The position numbers and the translations under genes are program-made. From Verrucomicrobiaceae bacterium (GTDB lineage: Bacteria; Pseudomonadota; Gammaproteobacteria; Pseudomonadales; CAMLJR01): 37,897 nt of DNA. The DNA is taken from positions 1 through 37,897 of the forward strand of contig JAQGNY010000004.1 in assembly GCA_028293825.1 (NCBI GenBank). The letters are read 5' to 3'. The first letter of the stretch is position 1; each line of letters starts with the position of its first letter. A model generated the notes under the pieces. That model saw nothing but the letters and a program-made list of their open reading frames with translations, was not told the DNA's origin and did no database searches. This document shows positions 17,340-26,284 of this stretch, piece after piece.

Positions 17340-17873
17340 TTAATTAATACCGCGCTCGCGTACTTTTAAAACACCGACGAAATTACACGGCCGAAAACTG
17401 CTGTCGAGTTGCGTGCGGATTATTTTTTCCCAAGCAGTACGACACGCATTGGTTGAGCCGGGCACACAAAAAATTACTGTGTCGTTGGCAAGGCCAGCTA
17501 ACGCGCGCGATTGAATCGTAGAGGTTCCGATTTCATCGTAAGAAATTGCGCGAAACAATTCGCCAAAACCATCGATCGCTTTATCGAATAAAACAGCGAC
17601 GGCTTCGGGCGTCGAATCGCGCCCGCTAAAGCCGGTGCCGCCGGTGATTAATACGGTCTGTATGCGCACATCGGCAATCCAATTCGATAGCACCGCTCGA
17701 ATGCGATAAACGTCGTCGATGACGATTTGTTTATCAATCAGCTGATGCCCATCGGATTTTAATGCCTCGACTAAGTAGTCGCCGGAGGTATCGGTCTGGG
17801 CGGTACGCGTATCGGAAACCGTCAACACCGCTACGCCCAAATTCTGGCTTGGGCCTTCTTGCGCTTTGCTCAT
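17340..17873 (-). CDS. moaB: molybdenum cofactor biosynthesis protein B
   Basis: A MogA/MoaB-type molybdopterin adenylyltransferase-fold protein of 177 residues. Motifs are VAVLTVSDTRTAQTDTSGD, TVLITGGTGFSGRDSTPEAV, EIGTSTIQSRALAG and VFCVPGSTNACRTAWEK-like FCVPGSTNACRTAWEKII. The start ATG at 17873 overlaps the upstream stop codon as ATGA, showing tight coupling to the RmlD-like gene. Whether it adenylylates molybdopterin itself, as MogA does, or has the less defined E. coli MoaB role cannot be told. Confidence 0.93.
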   Translation of the reverse strand: MSKAQEGPSQNLGVAVLTVSDTRTAQTDTSGDYLVEALKSDGHQLIDKQIVIDDVYRIRAVLSNWIADVRIQTVLITGGTGFSGRDSTPEAVAVLFDKAIDGFGELFRAISYDEIGTSTIQSRALAGLANDTVIFCVPGSTNACRTAWEKIIRTQLDSSFRPCNFVGVLKVRERGIN

Positions 17874-18700
17874 CTCGGCTCACCCATTTGCATTTGTTTT
17901 AATAAATCGGGAATGGCTTTGCGCCACTGCGTTTGCTGGATGCCAAATGTATCGCGAATTTTTTGGCAATTCATAATCGGAAATGAGCTGCTATGAAACG
18001 ACATGGCATCGGCTTTCAAATGCGCTTTGTCGCTCAGATTCCAATATTGACTCGCCGCCGCGAGAACCACTTCGGCAAACTCGTACAACGTGGCGGTGTC
18101 CGAGCTGTGATAATGATAAATGCCCCAACATTCGGCGGCGCATTGCACTTGATCGCAAATCGCCGCGACCACGCGCGCTAAATCGAAAATTGAGATCGGG
18201 CAAAAGCGTGGCTCGGTGGCGGCCAATACATCGCCACCCTCCTGCATTTGCCGCACAAAATAAGTGAGCAAATTAGTGCCGCTCGCGGCCAGTAACGGAC
18301 CCGTGCGCAAAATGACATGACGCTCGGTTTGTTCGGCCAAATAGTGCTCGCACTGCAGCAATATTTCGCCTTCCGCCGAGGCCGGAATCGCTAAATCCCG
18401 CTCGCGGTAACGTTGATTGCCTGCGGCGAAGACGCGGCTGTCGGACAACATCAACACCGGCCATTCGCGTGCGGCACAATCGTCGATCAACGGCTTAAAT
18501 GCAGTGAAAGGTAAAACTGCACCGCCCAACTGATTCGCGCAGTCGACGATAACAATCGCAGCGACGTCGTCGTCGCTGCGCGGCGGCAATGCCAATTGAT
18601 CAATTTCAATATTGACGATCGGGCGATCACGCCGATCGAAATAAAGCTTGAAAACATCCACCAGGGTGGGCGCTTCACCGACAATAAATACGTTTACCAC
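17870..18700 (-). CDS. RmlD-like sugar-nucleotide-binding family protein
   Basis: A 276-residue protein that I place with low precision in the RmlD/NAD(P)-dependent epimerase-reductase superfamily. Support comes from the N-terminal strand NVFIVGEA, VLMLSDSRVFAAG (the place of the usual SSD-x-VF motif), VILRTGPLLAASGTNLL and FCPISIFDLARVVAAI. The glycine-rich GxxGxxG motif is not intact and no YxxxK catalytic pair is visible, so it may bind rather than reduce a substrate. The GTG start at 18700 is uncertain and has no strong ribosome-binding site. It lies 12 bases after ssb and overlaps moaB by four bases. A link to molybdenum cofactor or to surface sugars is open. Confidence 0.6.
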   Translation of the reverse strand: MVNVFIVGEAPTLVDVFKLYFDRRDRPIVNIEIDQLALPPRSDDDVAAIVIVDCANQLGGAVLPFTAFKPLIDDCAAREWPVLMLSDSRVFAAGNQRYRERDLAIPASAEGEILLQCEHYLAEQTERHVILRTGPLLAASGTNLLTYFVRQMQEGGDVLAATEPRFCPISIFDLARVVAAICDQVQCAAECWGIYHYHSSDTATLYEFAEVVLAAASQYWNLSDKAHLKADAMSFHSSSFPIMNCQKIRDTFGIQQTQWRKAIPDLLKQMQMGEPR

Positions 18701-18712
18701 TGGGTTCGATTC

Positions 18713-19204
18713 TTAAAACGGAATATCGTCGTCGAAGTCATCGAAATTGGCCGGTGGCGGCGCTTCACTCTGCGGCGGTGCCGACGGGCGTGGAGCCGAT
18801 TGACGCGGTGCGGATTGGCGTGGCGCCGGCGATTCGTAATTGGCATTGTCGCCGCCGGACGCGCCGCCGCGACTGTCTAGCATCTGCATTTCGCTGGCGA
18901 CGATTTCGGTGGTGTAGCGATCCTGGCCGCTTTGGTCCTGCCATTTGCGCGTGCGCAAACTGCCCTCAACATAGACTTTGGAGCCTTTGCGCAAATATTC
19001 GCCGGCAATTTCCGCAAGCTTGTTGAAAAACACGACACGGTGCCACTCGGTACGCTCTTGCGCCTGGCCGGTATTTTTGTCTTTCCACGACTCCGAAGTC
19101 GCCACCGTAATGTTGGTCACGGCGCCGCCGGAAGGCATGTACTTAGTTTCCGGATCATTGCCCAGATTACCGACCAAAATGACTTTATTAACGCCGCGCG
19201 CCAT
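18713..19204 (-). CDS. ssb: single-stranded DNA-binding protein
   Basis: SSB coats single-stranded DNA and recruits replication and repair enzymes. It has 163 residues. The OB fold begins [19 protein letters not shown] and contains [20 protein letters not shown] and [20 protein letters not shown] Pro/Ser/Ala-rich linker (about 115-150) repeats PRQSAPR-like units. The acidic tip ends DFDDDIPF, the conserved partner-binding tail. ATG at 19204 has GGGGAG five bases upstream. It is divergent from uvrA as in E. coli and leads the operon that continues through moaB and moeA. Confidence 0.97.
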   Translation of the reverse strand: MARGVNKVILVGNLGNDPETKYMPSGGAVTNITVATSESWKDKNTGQAQERTEWHRVVFFNKLAEIAGEYLRKGSKVYVEGSLRTRKWQDQSGQDRYTTEIVASEMQMLDSRGGASGGDNANYESPAPRQSAPRQSAPRPSAPPQSEAPPPANFDDFDDDIPF

Positions 19205-19229
19205 GACATCTCCCCTGCTTAATGATTTA

Positions 19230-19243
19230 CGGGCGAACGCCCG
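19230..19243. other. palindrome upstream of ssb
   Basis: CGGGCG, AA, CGCCCG form a 14-base palindrome 26-39 bases upstream of the ssb start. It could be an operator or a small RNA hairpin in the ssb leader; no regulator is recognised. Confidence 0.35.
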
Positions 19244-19310
19244 CTGCTGCCCGCAACTATACGGAAAATGCGCTCATCGCGCACGGGCGGTTTTGCCTAC
19301 GATTATCGCT

Positions 19311-19338
19311 TTGGGCCACGCCTCGGGCGTCTTATACT
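19311..19338 (+). promoter_or_regulatory. possible sigma-70 promoter for uvrA
   Basis: A -10 like TATACT (19333-19338) is preceded 16 bases earlier by a weak -35 TTGGGC (19311-19316). It lies 28 bases upstream of uvrA. I looked for the SOS operator pattern CTG-N10-CAG through 19205-19365 and saw none. Confidence 0.4.
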
Positions 19339-19365
19339 CACCGGTTTTTGGGCAATAGGTGACGT

Positions 19366-22221
19366 ATGGAAAAGATAGTTGTGCGCGGCGCTCGAACCCA
19401 CAATCTCAAGAACATCGACATTGAAATTCCGCGCGACAAATTGGTGGTAATTACCGGGCTTTCCGGCTCAGGCAAGTCGTCGCTGGCCTTCGATACGCTC
19501 TACGCAGAAGGCCAGCGACGCTACGTCGAATCGCTATCGACCTATGCGCGTCAATTTCTTTCGATGATGGAAAAACCCGATGTCGACCATATAGAAGGAC
19601 TGTCGCCGGCGATTTCGATCGAGCAAAAATCGACATCGCACAATCCGCGCTCGACTGTCGGCACCATCACCGAAATTTACGATTATCTGCGTCTGTTGTT
19701 CGCCCGCGCCGGTGAGCCGCGCTGCCCCAATCACGACATTCCGCTCGCCGCGCAAACAGTCAGCCAAATGGTCGACAGCGTGCTGGAATTGCCCGAGGGC
19801 ACGCGCCTCATGTTGCTGGCGCCGGTTATTCGCGAGCGCAAAGGCGAGCATCTTCATATCTTCGAACAGCTGCGCAGCCAGGGCTTTGTGCGGGCGCGGA
19901 TTAACGGCTTGGTTACCGAACTCGACGACACGCCACAACTCGATAAAAACAAAAAACACACGATTGAAGTGGTCGTCGATCGCTTCAAAGTGCGCGCTGA
20001 TTTACAGCTGCGCTTAGCCGAATCCTTCGAGACCACACTCGAACTCAGCAGCGGTCTAGCCATGATTGCGTTCATGGACGAAAAGCGCGACGAGTTGGTT
20101 TTCTCATCGCAATTCGCCTGCTCGCAGTGCGGCTACAGTATCAGCGAACTGGAGCCGCGCCTGTTCTCGTTCAACAATCCGGCCGGCGCGTGCCCATCCT
20201 GCGATGGCCTTGGTGTGAAACAGTTTTTCGACGAGTCACGCATCATCACGCAACCCGATGCAAGCTTATCGACCGGCGCCATTCGCGGCTGGGACAAGCG
20301 CAGCGTTTACTATTTTCATATGCTCACATCGCTGGCCGAGCATTACGGCTTCGACATCGACACACCATTCAGTAAGCTGACGAAGAAATATCAGAAAGTC
20401 GTTCTGCACGGCAGCGGCGACGATGAAGTGTGCTTCAGCTACATCAACGATCGCGGCGATGTCTATCAACGCACCCACCGGTTCGAAGGTGTGATTCCGA
20501 ATTTCGAACGACGCTATCGTGAGACCGAATCACAATCGGTCCGTGATGAGTTGTCGAAATACCTCAGCAGCCAAAAATGCCCCGATTGCAAAGGCACGCG
20601 CCTGCGCGAAGAGGCGCGTCACGTATTTATCAAAGAACGCAACTTGCCGTCGCTAACGATGCTTCCGGTTGGCGAAGGACTCGCTTATTTCGCCGCGTTA
20701 AAGCTGAAAGGCAAGCAGGGTAAAATTGCCGACAAGATTCTCAAGGAGATTCGCGAACGCCTACAGTTTCTGGTCGATGTCGGCCTCAACTATTTAACGC
20801 TGGATCGCTCGGCCGAAACGCTGTCCGGTGGCGAGGCACAGCGCATTCGGCTGGCCAGCCAGATCGGCGCGGGCCTGGTGGGCGTCATGTACATCCTCGA
20901 CGAGCCATCGATTGGTTTGCATCAACGCGATAACGAACGCCTGCTCGGCACACTCACGCACCTGCGCGATCTTGGCAATACAGTGATCGTGGTCGAGCAC
21001 GATGAAGACGCGATCCGCAGCGCTGACTTCGTCATCGATATCGGACCGGGAGCTGGCGTGCATGGCGGCGAAGTGGTCGCCGCCGGCACGCTCAAAAATA
21101 TTCTCGATTGCCCGAAGTCGCTGACCGGCCAATACCTCAGCGGCAAAAAGAGTATCGCACTGCCGAAACAGCGCATCGCACCGAATCCCGAGCGCATGCT
21201 AATTCTGCAGGGCGCCACCGGTAACAACCTCAAAAACGTGACGCTCGAACTACCGCTGGGGTTGATGACATGCGTCACCGGCGTGTCCGGGTCGGGTAAA
21301 TCGACGCTCATTAACAATACGCTGTATCCGCTGGCCGCTACCGCGCTGAACGGCGCCGAGACTCTGCACGCAGCGCCCTGTACGGAAATTAGCGGGCTTG
21401 AGCATGTCGACAAATGTATCGACATTGATCAAAGCCCGATTGGCCGCACACCGCGTTCCAATCCAGCCACTTACACCGGAATTTTCACGCCGATACGGGA
21501 GCTGTTTTCCGGCACGCAAGAGGCTCGCTCGCGCGGCTATCAGCCAGGCCGCTTTAGCTTCAACGTGAAAGGCGGTCGGTGCGAAGCGTGTGAAGGCGAC
21601 GGCGTTATCAAGGTCGAAATGCATTTTCTTCCTGACGTTTACGTGCCCTGCGACATCTGCAAAGGCAAACGCTACAACCGAGAAACCCTGGAAATTAAAT
21701 ACAAAGGCAAAAGTATTCATGAAGTGCTGGACATGACTGTTGAGGACGCATGTCGCTTCTTCGAAAACGTCCCTTCGGTTGCCAAAAAATTACAGACGCT
21801 CATCGATGTCGGGCTTTCTTACATCAAGCTTGGACAGGCCGCCACAACGCTTTCCGGCGGCGAAGCGCAGCGGGTGAAATTGTCTCGCGAGCTTTCAAAG
21901 CGCGATACCGGACAGACGCTCTATATTCTCGATGAGCCAACCACGGGCCTGCATTTTCACGACATTCAACAGCTTCTGACTGTACTGCATCGTCTACGTG
22001 ACCACGGCAACACCATAGTCGTGATTGAGCACAACCTCGACGTGATTAAAACAGCAGATTGGATAATCGATTTAGGACCCGAAGGTGGCGACGGCGGCGG
22101 AGAAATCATCGCTCAGGGCACGCCGGAAACTGTCGTTAATCAATCCAAATCGTACACCGGGAAATTCCTGAAACCGTTACTCGGCATTCCCGCTAAGGGA
22201 CGCAAGCGGGCAGCCGGCTAA
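19366..22221 (+). CDS. uvrA: excinuclease ABC subunit A
   Basis: The damage-recognition ATPase of nucleotide excision repair. It has 951 residues, slightly longer than E. coli UvrA. ATPase domain I has Walker [10 protein letters not shown] (31-39), and ABC signature [16 protein letters not shown] with Walker [15 protein letters not shown]. Zinc-binding pairs CSQCG and CPSCDG, then CPDCKG, lie between. ATPase domain II has Walker [10 protein letters not shown] (about 639-647), the zinc module CEACEGDG and [10 protein letters not shown], signature [12 protein letters not shown] and [17 protein letters not shown] at 19366 follows AGGTGACGT. It is divergent from ssb and upstream of the PEP-CTERM pair, which has its own promoter. 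Confidence 0.98.
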   Translation: MEKIVVRGARTHNLKNIDIEIPRDKLVVITGLSGSGKSSLAFDTLYAEGQRRYVESLSTYARQFLSMMEKPDVDHIEGLSPAISIEQKSTSHNPRSTVGTITEIYDYLRLLFARAGEPRCPNHDIPLAAQTVSQMVDSVLELPEGTRLMLLAPVIRERKGEHLHIFEQLRSQGFVRARINGLVTELDDTPQLDKNKKHTIEVVVDRFKVRADLQLRLAESFETTLELSSGLAMIAFMDEKRDELVFSSQFACSQCGYSISELEPRLFSFNNPAGACPSCDGLGVKQFFDESRIITQPDASLSTGAIRGWDKRSVYYFHMLTSLAEHYGFDIDTPFSKLTKKYQKVVLHGSGDDEVCFSYINDRGDVYQRTHRFEGVIPNFERRYRETESQSVRDELSKYLSSQKCPDCKGTRLREEARHVFIKERNLPSLTMLPVGEGLAYFAALKLKGKQGKIADKILKEIRERLQFLVDVGLNYLTLDRSAETLSGGEAQRIRLASQIGAGLVGVMYILDEPSIGLHQRDNERLLGTLTHLRDLGNTVIVVEHDEDAIRSADFVIDIGPGAGVHGGEVVAAGTLKNILDCPKSLTGQYLSGKKSIALPKQRIAPNPERMLILQGATGNNLKNVTLELPLGLMTCVTGVSGSGKSTLINNTLYPLAATALNGAETLHAAPCTEISGLEHVDKCIDIDQSPIGRTPRSNPATYTGIFTPIRELFSGTQEARSRGYQPGRFSFNVKGGRCEACEGDGVIKVEMHFLPDVYVPCDICKGKRYNRETLEIKYKGKSIHEVLDMTVEDACRFFENVPSVAKKLQTLIDVGLSYIKLGQAATTLSGGEAQRVKLSRELSKRDTGQTLYILDEPTTGLHFHDIQQLLTVLHRLRDHGNTIVVIEHNLDVIKTADWIIDLGPEGGDGGGEIIAQGTPETVVNQSKSYTGKFLKPLLGIPAKGRKRAAG

Positions 22222-22306
22222 CGATGTCGACTGCTTTTACACACCCCATTTTTGTCTGAGGCATTAAACCAGCCCATATCATTGTTTAAAAAGGAAAAAC
22301 TGTAAG

Positions 22307-22322
22307 TGGTCTGACACTTGCT
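22307..22322 (+). promoter_or_regulatory. sigma-54 (-24/-12) promoter for the PEP-CTERM gene pair
   Basis: TGGTCTGACACTTGCT has GG (22308-22309) and GC (22320-22321) exactly ten bases apart, with a perfect -12 TTGCT and -24 TGG; the CAC following the -24 TGG is not conserved. The predicted start near 22333 leaves a leader of about 50 bases. PEP-CTERM systems commonly carry the PrsK/PrsR pair, whose regulator is of the sigma-54-activating kind. Confidence 0.6.
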
Positions 22323-22383
22323 TAGAGATCGCAGACCGTGAACTACTTCACAGCTTTTTGAACACCGACATGAGGTCAAAATT

Positions 22384-22551
22384 ATGAACCGCAGCCTGAT
22401 ATCGATTTTTCTAATGGTTGCTTCGACGCAAGTATTGGCGGAGCCATTGAAGTACTTGCCGTCAATTTCAGTACCCGAGCCCAGCATAGTTTCACTGCTA
22501 GCGGCAGGCATAATTGCGCTGGGTATTGCTCGACGCCGAGCAGCAAAATAA
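22384..22551 (+). CDS. 55-residue PEP-CTERM micro-protein
   Basis: The protein starts MNRSLISIFLMVASTQVLA, a clear signal peptide with likely cleavage after VLA. It continues EPLKYLPSIS and ends with a full PEP-CTERM sorting signal: VPEPSIVSL, a hydrophobic stretch LLAAGIIALGIA and the basic tail RRRAAK. ATG at 22384 has AGGT seven bases upstream (GAGGTCAAAATT), a strong ribosome-binding site. It lies 47 bases before the next PEP-CTERM gene and after a sigma-54 element. If both ends are processed, only about 12-14 residues remain between the signal peptidase site and the PEP motif. Exosortase A would process it; that gene is not in this window. Usual PEP-CTERM proteins are 150 residues or more. 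Confidence 0.8.
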   Translation: MNRSLISIFLMVASTQVLAEPLKYLPSISVPEPSIVSLLAAGIIALGIARRRAAK

Positions 22552-22598
22552 TAGTATTAATTTAACTTACAGCCCAAGAAAGAAGAATGGAGAACAAA

Positions 22599-23111
22599 AT
22601 GAAGTCACTAATCGCTGGATTGTTGTTAAGCGTGCCTGTTTTGGCGCAAGCATACACCTGGACTGACACCGACCCAAGCACCCCAATCCTTGTCAACACA
22701 ACGACACCGTATCAATACACTTTTAGCCTGCTGGATCAGGGCTTTACCGTCGGCACCGACATCATCAGCAATTACAACGTCAGCATTCATTTGTTCGATA
22801 ATAGCCATTCGAGCTGGTTTGACTTTAACACCGCCGTGCTGGATCAACCCGGCCTTGTTGGCGATGATCTCAGCGTATTTTGGAGTGATGGCAGCCTCGG
22901 CGGATCGTCTTACCAGGGTCAAGTGAAGCTGAACCAAACCGGCACACTTGATGTATCAGTTTTTAGCCTGGCCGGAAGCTTCTTTATCGATAGCGCCAGC
23001 CTCACAGCAACTGGAACCAAAAAATCCAGCAATGTACCGGAGCCTACCAGCATCGCTCTACTCGCTGCAGGCCTTCTCGGTATTGCGGTTATGCGCCGCA
23101 AAAACGCCTAA
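22599..23111 (+). CDS. PEP-CTERM sorting domain protein
   Basis: An exported protein of 170 residues. The signal peptide MKSLIAGLLLSVPVLAQA is followed by a beta-rich region of about 125 residues with many Thr, Ser, Asp and aromatic residues (TWTDTDPS, YQYTFSLLDQGF, SIHLFDNSHSSWFDF). The C-terminal signal is VPEPTSIALLAAGLLGIAV with the basic end MRRKNA. ATG at 22599 is preferred because GGAG lies six bases upstream; ATG at 22587 would add four residues. It is cotranscribed with the micro-protein and closed by a good terminator. Such proteins are thought to be sorted by exosortase to the cell surface, often within an exopolysaccharide matrix; the core domain resembles a small beta sandwich of unknown role. 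Confidence 0.9.
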   Translation: MKSLIAGLLLSVPVLAQAYTWTDTDPSTPILVNTTTPYQYTFSLLDQGFTVGTDIISNYNVSIHLFDNSHSSWFDFNTAVLDQPGLVGDDLSVFWSDGSLGGSSYQGQVKLNQTGTLDVSVFSLAGSFFIDSASLTATGTKKSSNVPEPTSIALLAAGLLGIAVMRRKNA

Positions 23112-23125
23112 TCCTTTTTAGCGTG

Positions 23126-23152
23126 AAAAGCCGGCCTAATGGTCGGCTTTTT
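23126..23152 (+). terminator. intrinsic terminator of the PEP-CTERM pair
   Basis: Arms AAAAGCCGGCC (23126-23136) and GGTCGGCTTTT (23141-23151) pair over 11 positions with one G-T wobble, around the loop TAAT, and run into a T stretch. It starts 15 bases after the stop codon of the second PEP-CTERM gene. Confidence 0.85.
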
Positions 23153-23637
23153 ATCGCCTGATTTTTTGCCATACAGGAATCGCTATGGGCTCCTCCGAAA
23201 AAGCCAGCGCCAGCTTTAAGGCTCTTTCCGTACGAATGCTACTTAGCGCTGTAAAAACCCACGGCCACGAAATGAGCCGAGGTTAATAATTCGAAATACA
23301 TTGAGATCAATCTTCGTTATGGCCCGCACCGCGTTGCTTACGCCATACCGCACAAACTTACAGCGGCTTTGCAAACCAGCGGCCGTTAACTAATCATTAA
23401 AAAAACAAGTCATTTGATTTTTCGATAGCGTGCGCCTTATGGCTTTGTGCCCGTTCACAGACAGCGCTCCGCTCAGACCCCAGCGCTGCTCAAACATTGG
23501 ATCTTTAGATGATAAGCGCCGCTTCAAATCCACTCCCAGCCTCGGAAAAAATCCTTCGGCAACAAGACTGCATTAACGATGCGAATTCCTCAGAAACGAC
23601 TGACGCCTATATATCTACGACTATAGTTTTTAAAGCC
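23153..23637. other. 485-base stretch without a confirmed gene
   Basis: The region lies between the PEP-CTERM terminator and the rplQ terminator, which face each other. It holds the possible small pseudogene at 23185-23389 and a 47-codon minus-strand frame starting with GTG at 23533 (GAGG upstream) that I do not recognise. I see no tRNA, insertion-sequence end or repeat array. Confidence 0.5.
23185..23389 (+). pseudogene. possible frameshifted small hypothetical gene
   Basis: ATG at 23185 has AGGA six bases upstream and opens a frame of 33 codons (starting MGSSEKASASFKALSVRM). A second frame, shifted by one base, then continues with EVNNSKYIEINLRYGP and HRVAYAIPHKL to a stop at 23389. Removing one C at 23277-23278 would join them into one protein of about 67 residues. 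Both halves look protein-like, but I do not recognise the family. It could equally be a sequencing error, or two chance frames. Confidence 0.35.
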
Positions 23638-23667
23638 AAAAAAAAGCCCCGCATAAGCGAGGCTTTA
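23638..23667 (-). terminator. intrinsic terminator of the ribosomal/rpoA operon after rplQ
   Basis: On the minus strand AAAGCCTCGC and GCGGGGCTTT (23666-23657 and 23652-23643) pair over ten positions with one G-U wobble around the loop TTAT, followed by a U-run of eight. It starts 15 bases after the rplQ stop. Confidence 0.9.
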
Positions 23668-23680
23668 TAAAACGGAAATC

Positions 23681-24070
23681 TTAGTCAGCAGAGTCATCAG
23701 TAGCGCGCGTAACAGACCGGTCCACCAATTCAACATACGCCATCGGAGCGGTATCGCCAGCACGCAAACCGCACTTAAGAATACGAATATAACCACCTGG
23801 GCGAGCTTTGTAGCGCGGGCCTAATTCTGTAAACAACTTACCTACCGCCAACTTATCACGCAAACGATCAAAAGCAAGACGACGATTAGCAACGCTGTCG
23901 CTCTTTGCCAACGTGATCAACGGCTCTGCATAACGACGCAGCTCCTTTGCTTTCGGCAACGTGGTCTTAATCAACTCATGCTCAACCAAAGAGGCAGTCA
24001 TGTTCATGAACATCGCTTTGCGATGAGAGCTTGTACGATTAAAGTAGCGGCCGCTATTACGATGGCGCAT
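23681..24070 (-). CDS. rplQ: 50S ribosomal protein L17
   Basis: L17 binds 23S rRNA near the peptide tunnel exit. It has 129 residues with the N-terminal signature [20 protein letters not shown] and [20 protein letters not shown], ending in an acidic tail (TRATDDSAD). It is last in the alpha operon, 60 bases after rpoA, and is followed by an intrinsic terminator. Confidence 0.98.
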   Translation of the reverse strand: MRHRNSGRYFNRTSSHRKAMFMNMTASLVEHELIKTTLPKAKELRRYAEPLITLAKSDSVANRRLAFDRLRDKLAVGKLFTELGPRYKARPGGYIRILKCGLRAGDTAPMAYVELVDRSVTRATDDSAD

Positions 24071-24130
24071 GACTAATTTCCTTCGACTTCAAATGCTTTC
24101 ACAGCAATACGTTAAAATCGGAGCGTCGTA

Positions 24131-25129
24131 TTAAAACGAACGATCCTCACCTTTTAAACTAGCTGGCGGCCAATTATCCAAGCGCAAACCGAGCGACAAA
24201 CCACGTGAAGCCAAAACATCTTTGATTTCAGTAAGTGATTTTTTACCAAGGTTTGGCGTTTTCAATAATTCAACTTCAGTGCGTTGCACCAAATCGCCAA
24301 TATAATAAATATTTTCCGCTTTGAGACAGTTCGCTGAGCGCACCGTAAGCTCAAGATCGTCGACTGGACGGAGCAGGATAGGATCTACCTCGTCTCTACG
24401 CTCAACAGGCTCTGATTGCTTCTCGCCTTCGAGATCTACAAACACCGCAAGCTGCTGCTGCAGAATTGTAGCTGCACGGCGGATTGCCTCTTCAGGATCC
24501 AGCGTGCCATTTGTTTCTAAATCTAAAACCAGTTTATCCAAATCTGTACGCTGCTCTACTCGAGCACTGTCTACCACATAGGAGACTCGAATTACTGGAC
24601 TAAACGTAGCATCGAGTTGCAAGCGGCCGATCGCACGAGTTTCGTCTTCAGCACTTTCACGCGAGTCTGCAGGCACATAACCGCGACCTCGTGCAATGCT
24701 GAGACGCATGTTCAAATTGCCGCGACCATTCAAATGTGCAATCACATGCTCGGGGTTCTTGATCTCAATACCATGATCAACCTGAATATCAGCAGCAGTA
24801 ACCACACCAGTGCCTTTTTTAGACAAGGTCAATACAGCCTCGTCCTTACCATGCATAACGATGGCAACACCCTTCAAGTTGAGCAATATTTCAATCACAT
24901 CTTCTTGAACACCCTCAAGCGCGCTGTATTCGTGAAGCACACCATCGATTTCAGCACCGACGATGGCACAACCCGGCATGGAGGAAAGCAGTATGCGTCG
25001 AAGCGCGTTGCCCAATGTATGACCAAATCCCCGTTCCAAAGGCTCTAATGTCACCTTCGCGCGAGTTGCACTAACTTCTTCAACTTCAATAACACGTGGT
25101 GTTAAAAATTCGTTCACTGCGCTCTGCAT
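24131..25129 (-). CDS. rpoA: DNA-directed RNA polymerase subunit alpha
   Basis: The 332-residue alpha subunit nucleates RNA polymerase assembly and contacts upstream promoter DNA and activators. The N-terminal domain shows [20 protein letters not shown] followed by LSSMPGCAI, and [20 protein letters not shown]. The C-terminal domain (about 250-332) shows [20 protein letters not shown] and [19 protein letters not shown]. It lies between rpsD and rplQ as in E. coli and Pseudomonas. Confidence 0.99.
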   Translation of the reverse strand: MQSAVNEFLTPRVIEVEEVSATRAKVTLEPLERGFGHTLGNALRRILLSSMPGCAIVGAEIDGVLHEYSALEGVQEDVIEILLNLKGVAIVMHGKDEAVLTLSKKGTGVVTAADIQVDHGIEIKNPEHVIAHLNGRGNLNMRLSIARGRGYVPADSRESAEDETRAIGRLQLDATFSPVIRVSYVVDSARVEQRTDLDKLVLDLETNGTLDPEEAIRRAATILQQQLAVFVDLEGEKQSEPVERRDEVDPILLRPVDDLELTVRSANCLKAENIYYIGDLVQRTEVELLKTPNLGKKSLTEIKDVLASRGLSLGLRLDNWPPASLKGEDRSF

Positions 25130-25171
25130 ATGGGCACCTGTGGTGATGAGAAGTGCATGACTGACCGAAAG

Positions 25172-25792
25172 TTACTTAGAGTAAAGCTCGACAATCAAAC
25201 TCTCGTTAATGTCGGATGAGAGCTCGCTGCGATCCGGATGGTTTTTATAAACACCTTCCATTTTACTTGCGACCACATCGAGCCATTCAACCTCACCACG
25301 CTGTGCAGATAACGCTAAAGCCTGCTGTATGCGGAGCTGATTTTTAGACTTTTCACGCACAGCAACCACATCGCCGGGTTGCAAATGAGCGGACGCTATA
25401 TTCACCGTAACGCCGTTAACTGAAATAGCTTTGTGCGCAACTAACTGACGCGCTTCTGCACGAGTAGCACCGAACCCCATGCGATAAACAACATTATCAA
25501 GACGAGACTCGAGAATGCGCAGCAGGTTCTCACCGGTAGCACCTTTTTTACGTGCCGCCTCTTTGTAATAGCTGCTGAATTGCCGCTCCAATACACCATA
25601 GATGCGACGAACTTTTTGTTTTTCACGCAACTGGATACCATAGTCGGACAGTCGACCGCGGCGAGCACCATGAACACCTGGTGCAGTCTCAGCTTTGCAC
25701 TTTGACTCTAAAGGACGAACACCGCTTTTAAGGAACAGATCAGTTCCTTCGCGGCGCGCGAGTTTACAAGTAGGGCCTAGATATCTAGCCAT
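25172..25792 (-). CDS. rpsD: 30S ribosomal protein S4
   Basis: S4 is a primary 16S rRNA binder and, in E. coli, the translational repressor of the alpha operon. It has 206 residues, beginning [20 protein letters not shown]. It lacks a full zinc-binding Cys set, so it is the zinc-free form. The S4 RNA-binding domain is seen in [20 protein letters not shown] and [13 protein letters not shown]. It sits between rpsK and rpoA. Confidence 0.98.
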   Translation of the reverse strand: MARYLGPTCKLARREGTDLFLKSGVRPLESKCKAETAPGVHGARRGRLSDYGIQLREKQKVRRIYGVLERQFSSYYKEAARKKGATGENLLRILESRLDNVVYRMGFGATRAEARQLVAHKAISVNGVTVNIASAHLQPGDVVAVREKSKNQLRIQQALALSAQRGEVEWLDVVASKMEGVYKNHPDRSELSSDINESLIVELYSK

Positions 25793-25819
25793 AAATAAAT
25801 TCCCGTAAGCAGATCTTGA

Positions 25820-26212
25820 TCAAACGCGACGTTTTTTCGGTGGGCGACAGCCATTGTGTGGAATCGGCGTCACATCGGTGATGTTGGTAATTTTAAATCC
25901 GCAATTATGCAAAGCGCGCACAGCTGATTCCCGACCCGGCCCGGGACCCTTAACTTCAACATCGAGATTTTTCAAACCGAATTCTTTGGCAGCATTGCCA
26001 GCGCGCTCGGCAGCGACCTGCGCAGCAAACGGCGTGCTTTTACGTGAGCCGCGAAAACCAGAACCACCAGAGGTAGCCCAGGACAACGCATTACCTTGAC
26101 GATCGGTGATAGTCACAATCGTGTTATTGAAAGACGCATGCACATGCGCCATTCCATCGACCACAGTCTTTTTAACTTTTTTGCGGGGAGCCGCTTTAGA
26201 ACCTTTGTTCAT
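25820..26212 (-). CDS. rpsK: 30S ribosomal protein S11
   Basis: S11 is part of the 30S platform near the E-site mRNA path. It has 130 residues, with [40 protein letters not shown] and the conserved end [21 protein letters not shown] at 26212; 72 bases after rpsM. Confidence 0.98.
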   Translation of the reverse strand: MNKGSKAAPRKKVKKTVVDGMAHVHASFNNTIVTITDRQGNALSWATSGGSGFRGSRKSTPFAAQVAAERAGNAAKEFGLKNLDVEVKGPGPGRESAVRALHNCGFKITNITDVTPIPHNGCRPPKKRRV

Positions 26213-26284
26213 TATTTAACGCCTACTCTAATATCAACGCCGCACGATGGTGCGGCTACACTAAAGCGCTTCGCAAATATGGCT

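Noticed and set aside
11960-22280. Shared ATTAAAC upstream of both sigma-54 elements (32 and 37 bases away) as a common activator site
   Set aside because: Seven bases in AT-rich DNA at differing distances is easily chance; no inverted-repeat form is seen.
22218-22511. Minus-strand frame of 97 codons after uvrA
   Set aside because: It is antisense to the sigma-54 element and the micro PEP-CTERM gene, with no recognisable motif.
23390-23533. Minus-strand frame of 47 codons starting with GTG at 23533
   Set aside because: GAGG lies upstream, but the product is unrecognised and the frame is short; it may be chance and lies just upstream of facing terminators.
23153-23637. CRISPR array, tRNA or insertion-sequence remnant in the largest gap
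   Set aside because: No regularly spaced repeats, no cloverleaf-like arms and no terminal inverted repeats with transposase coding were seen.
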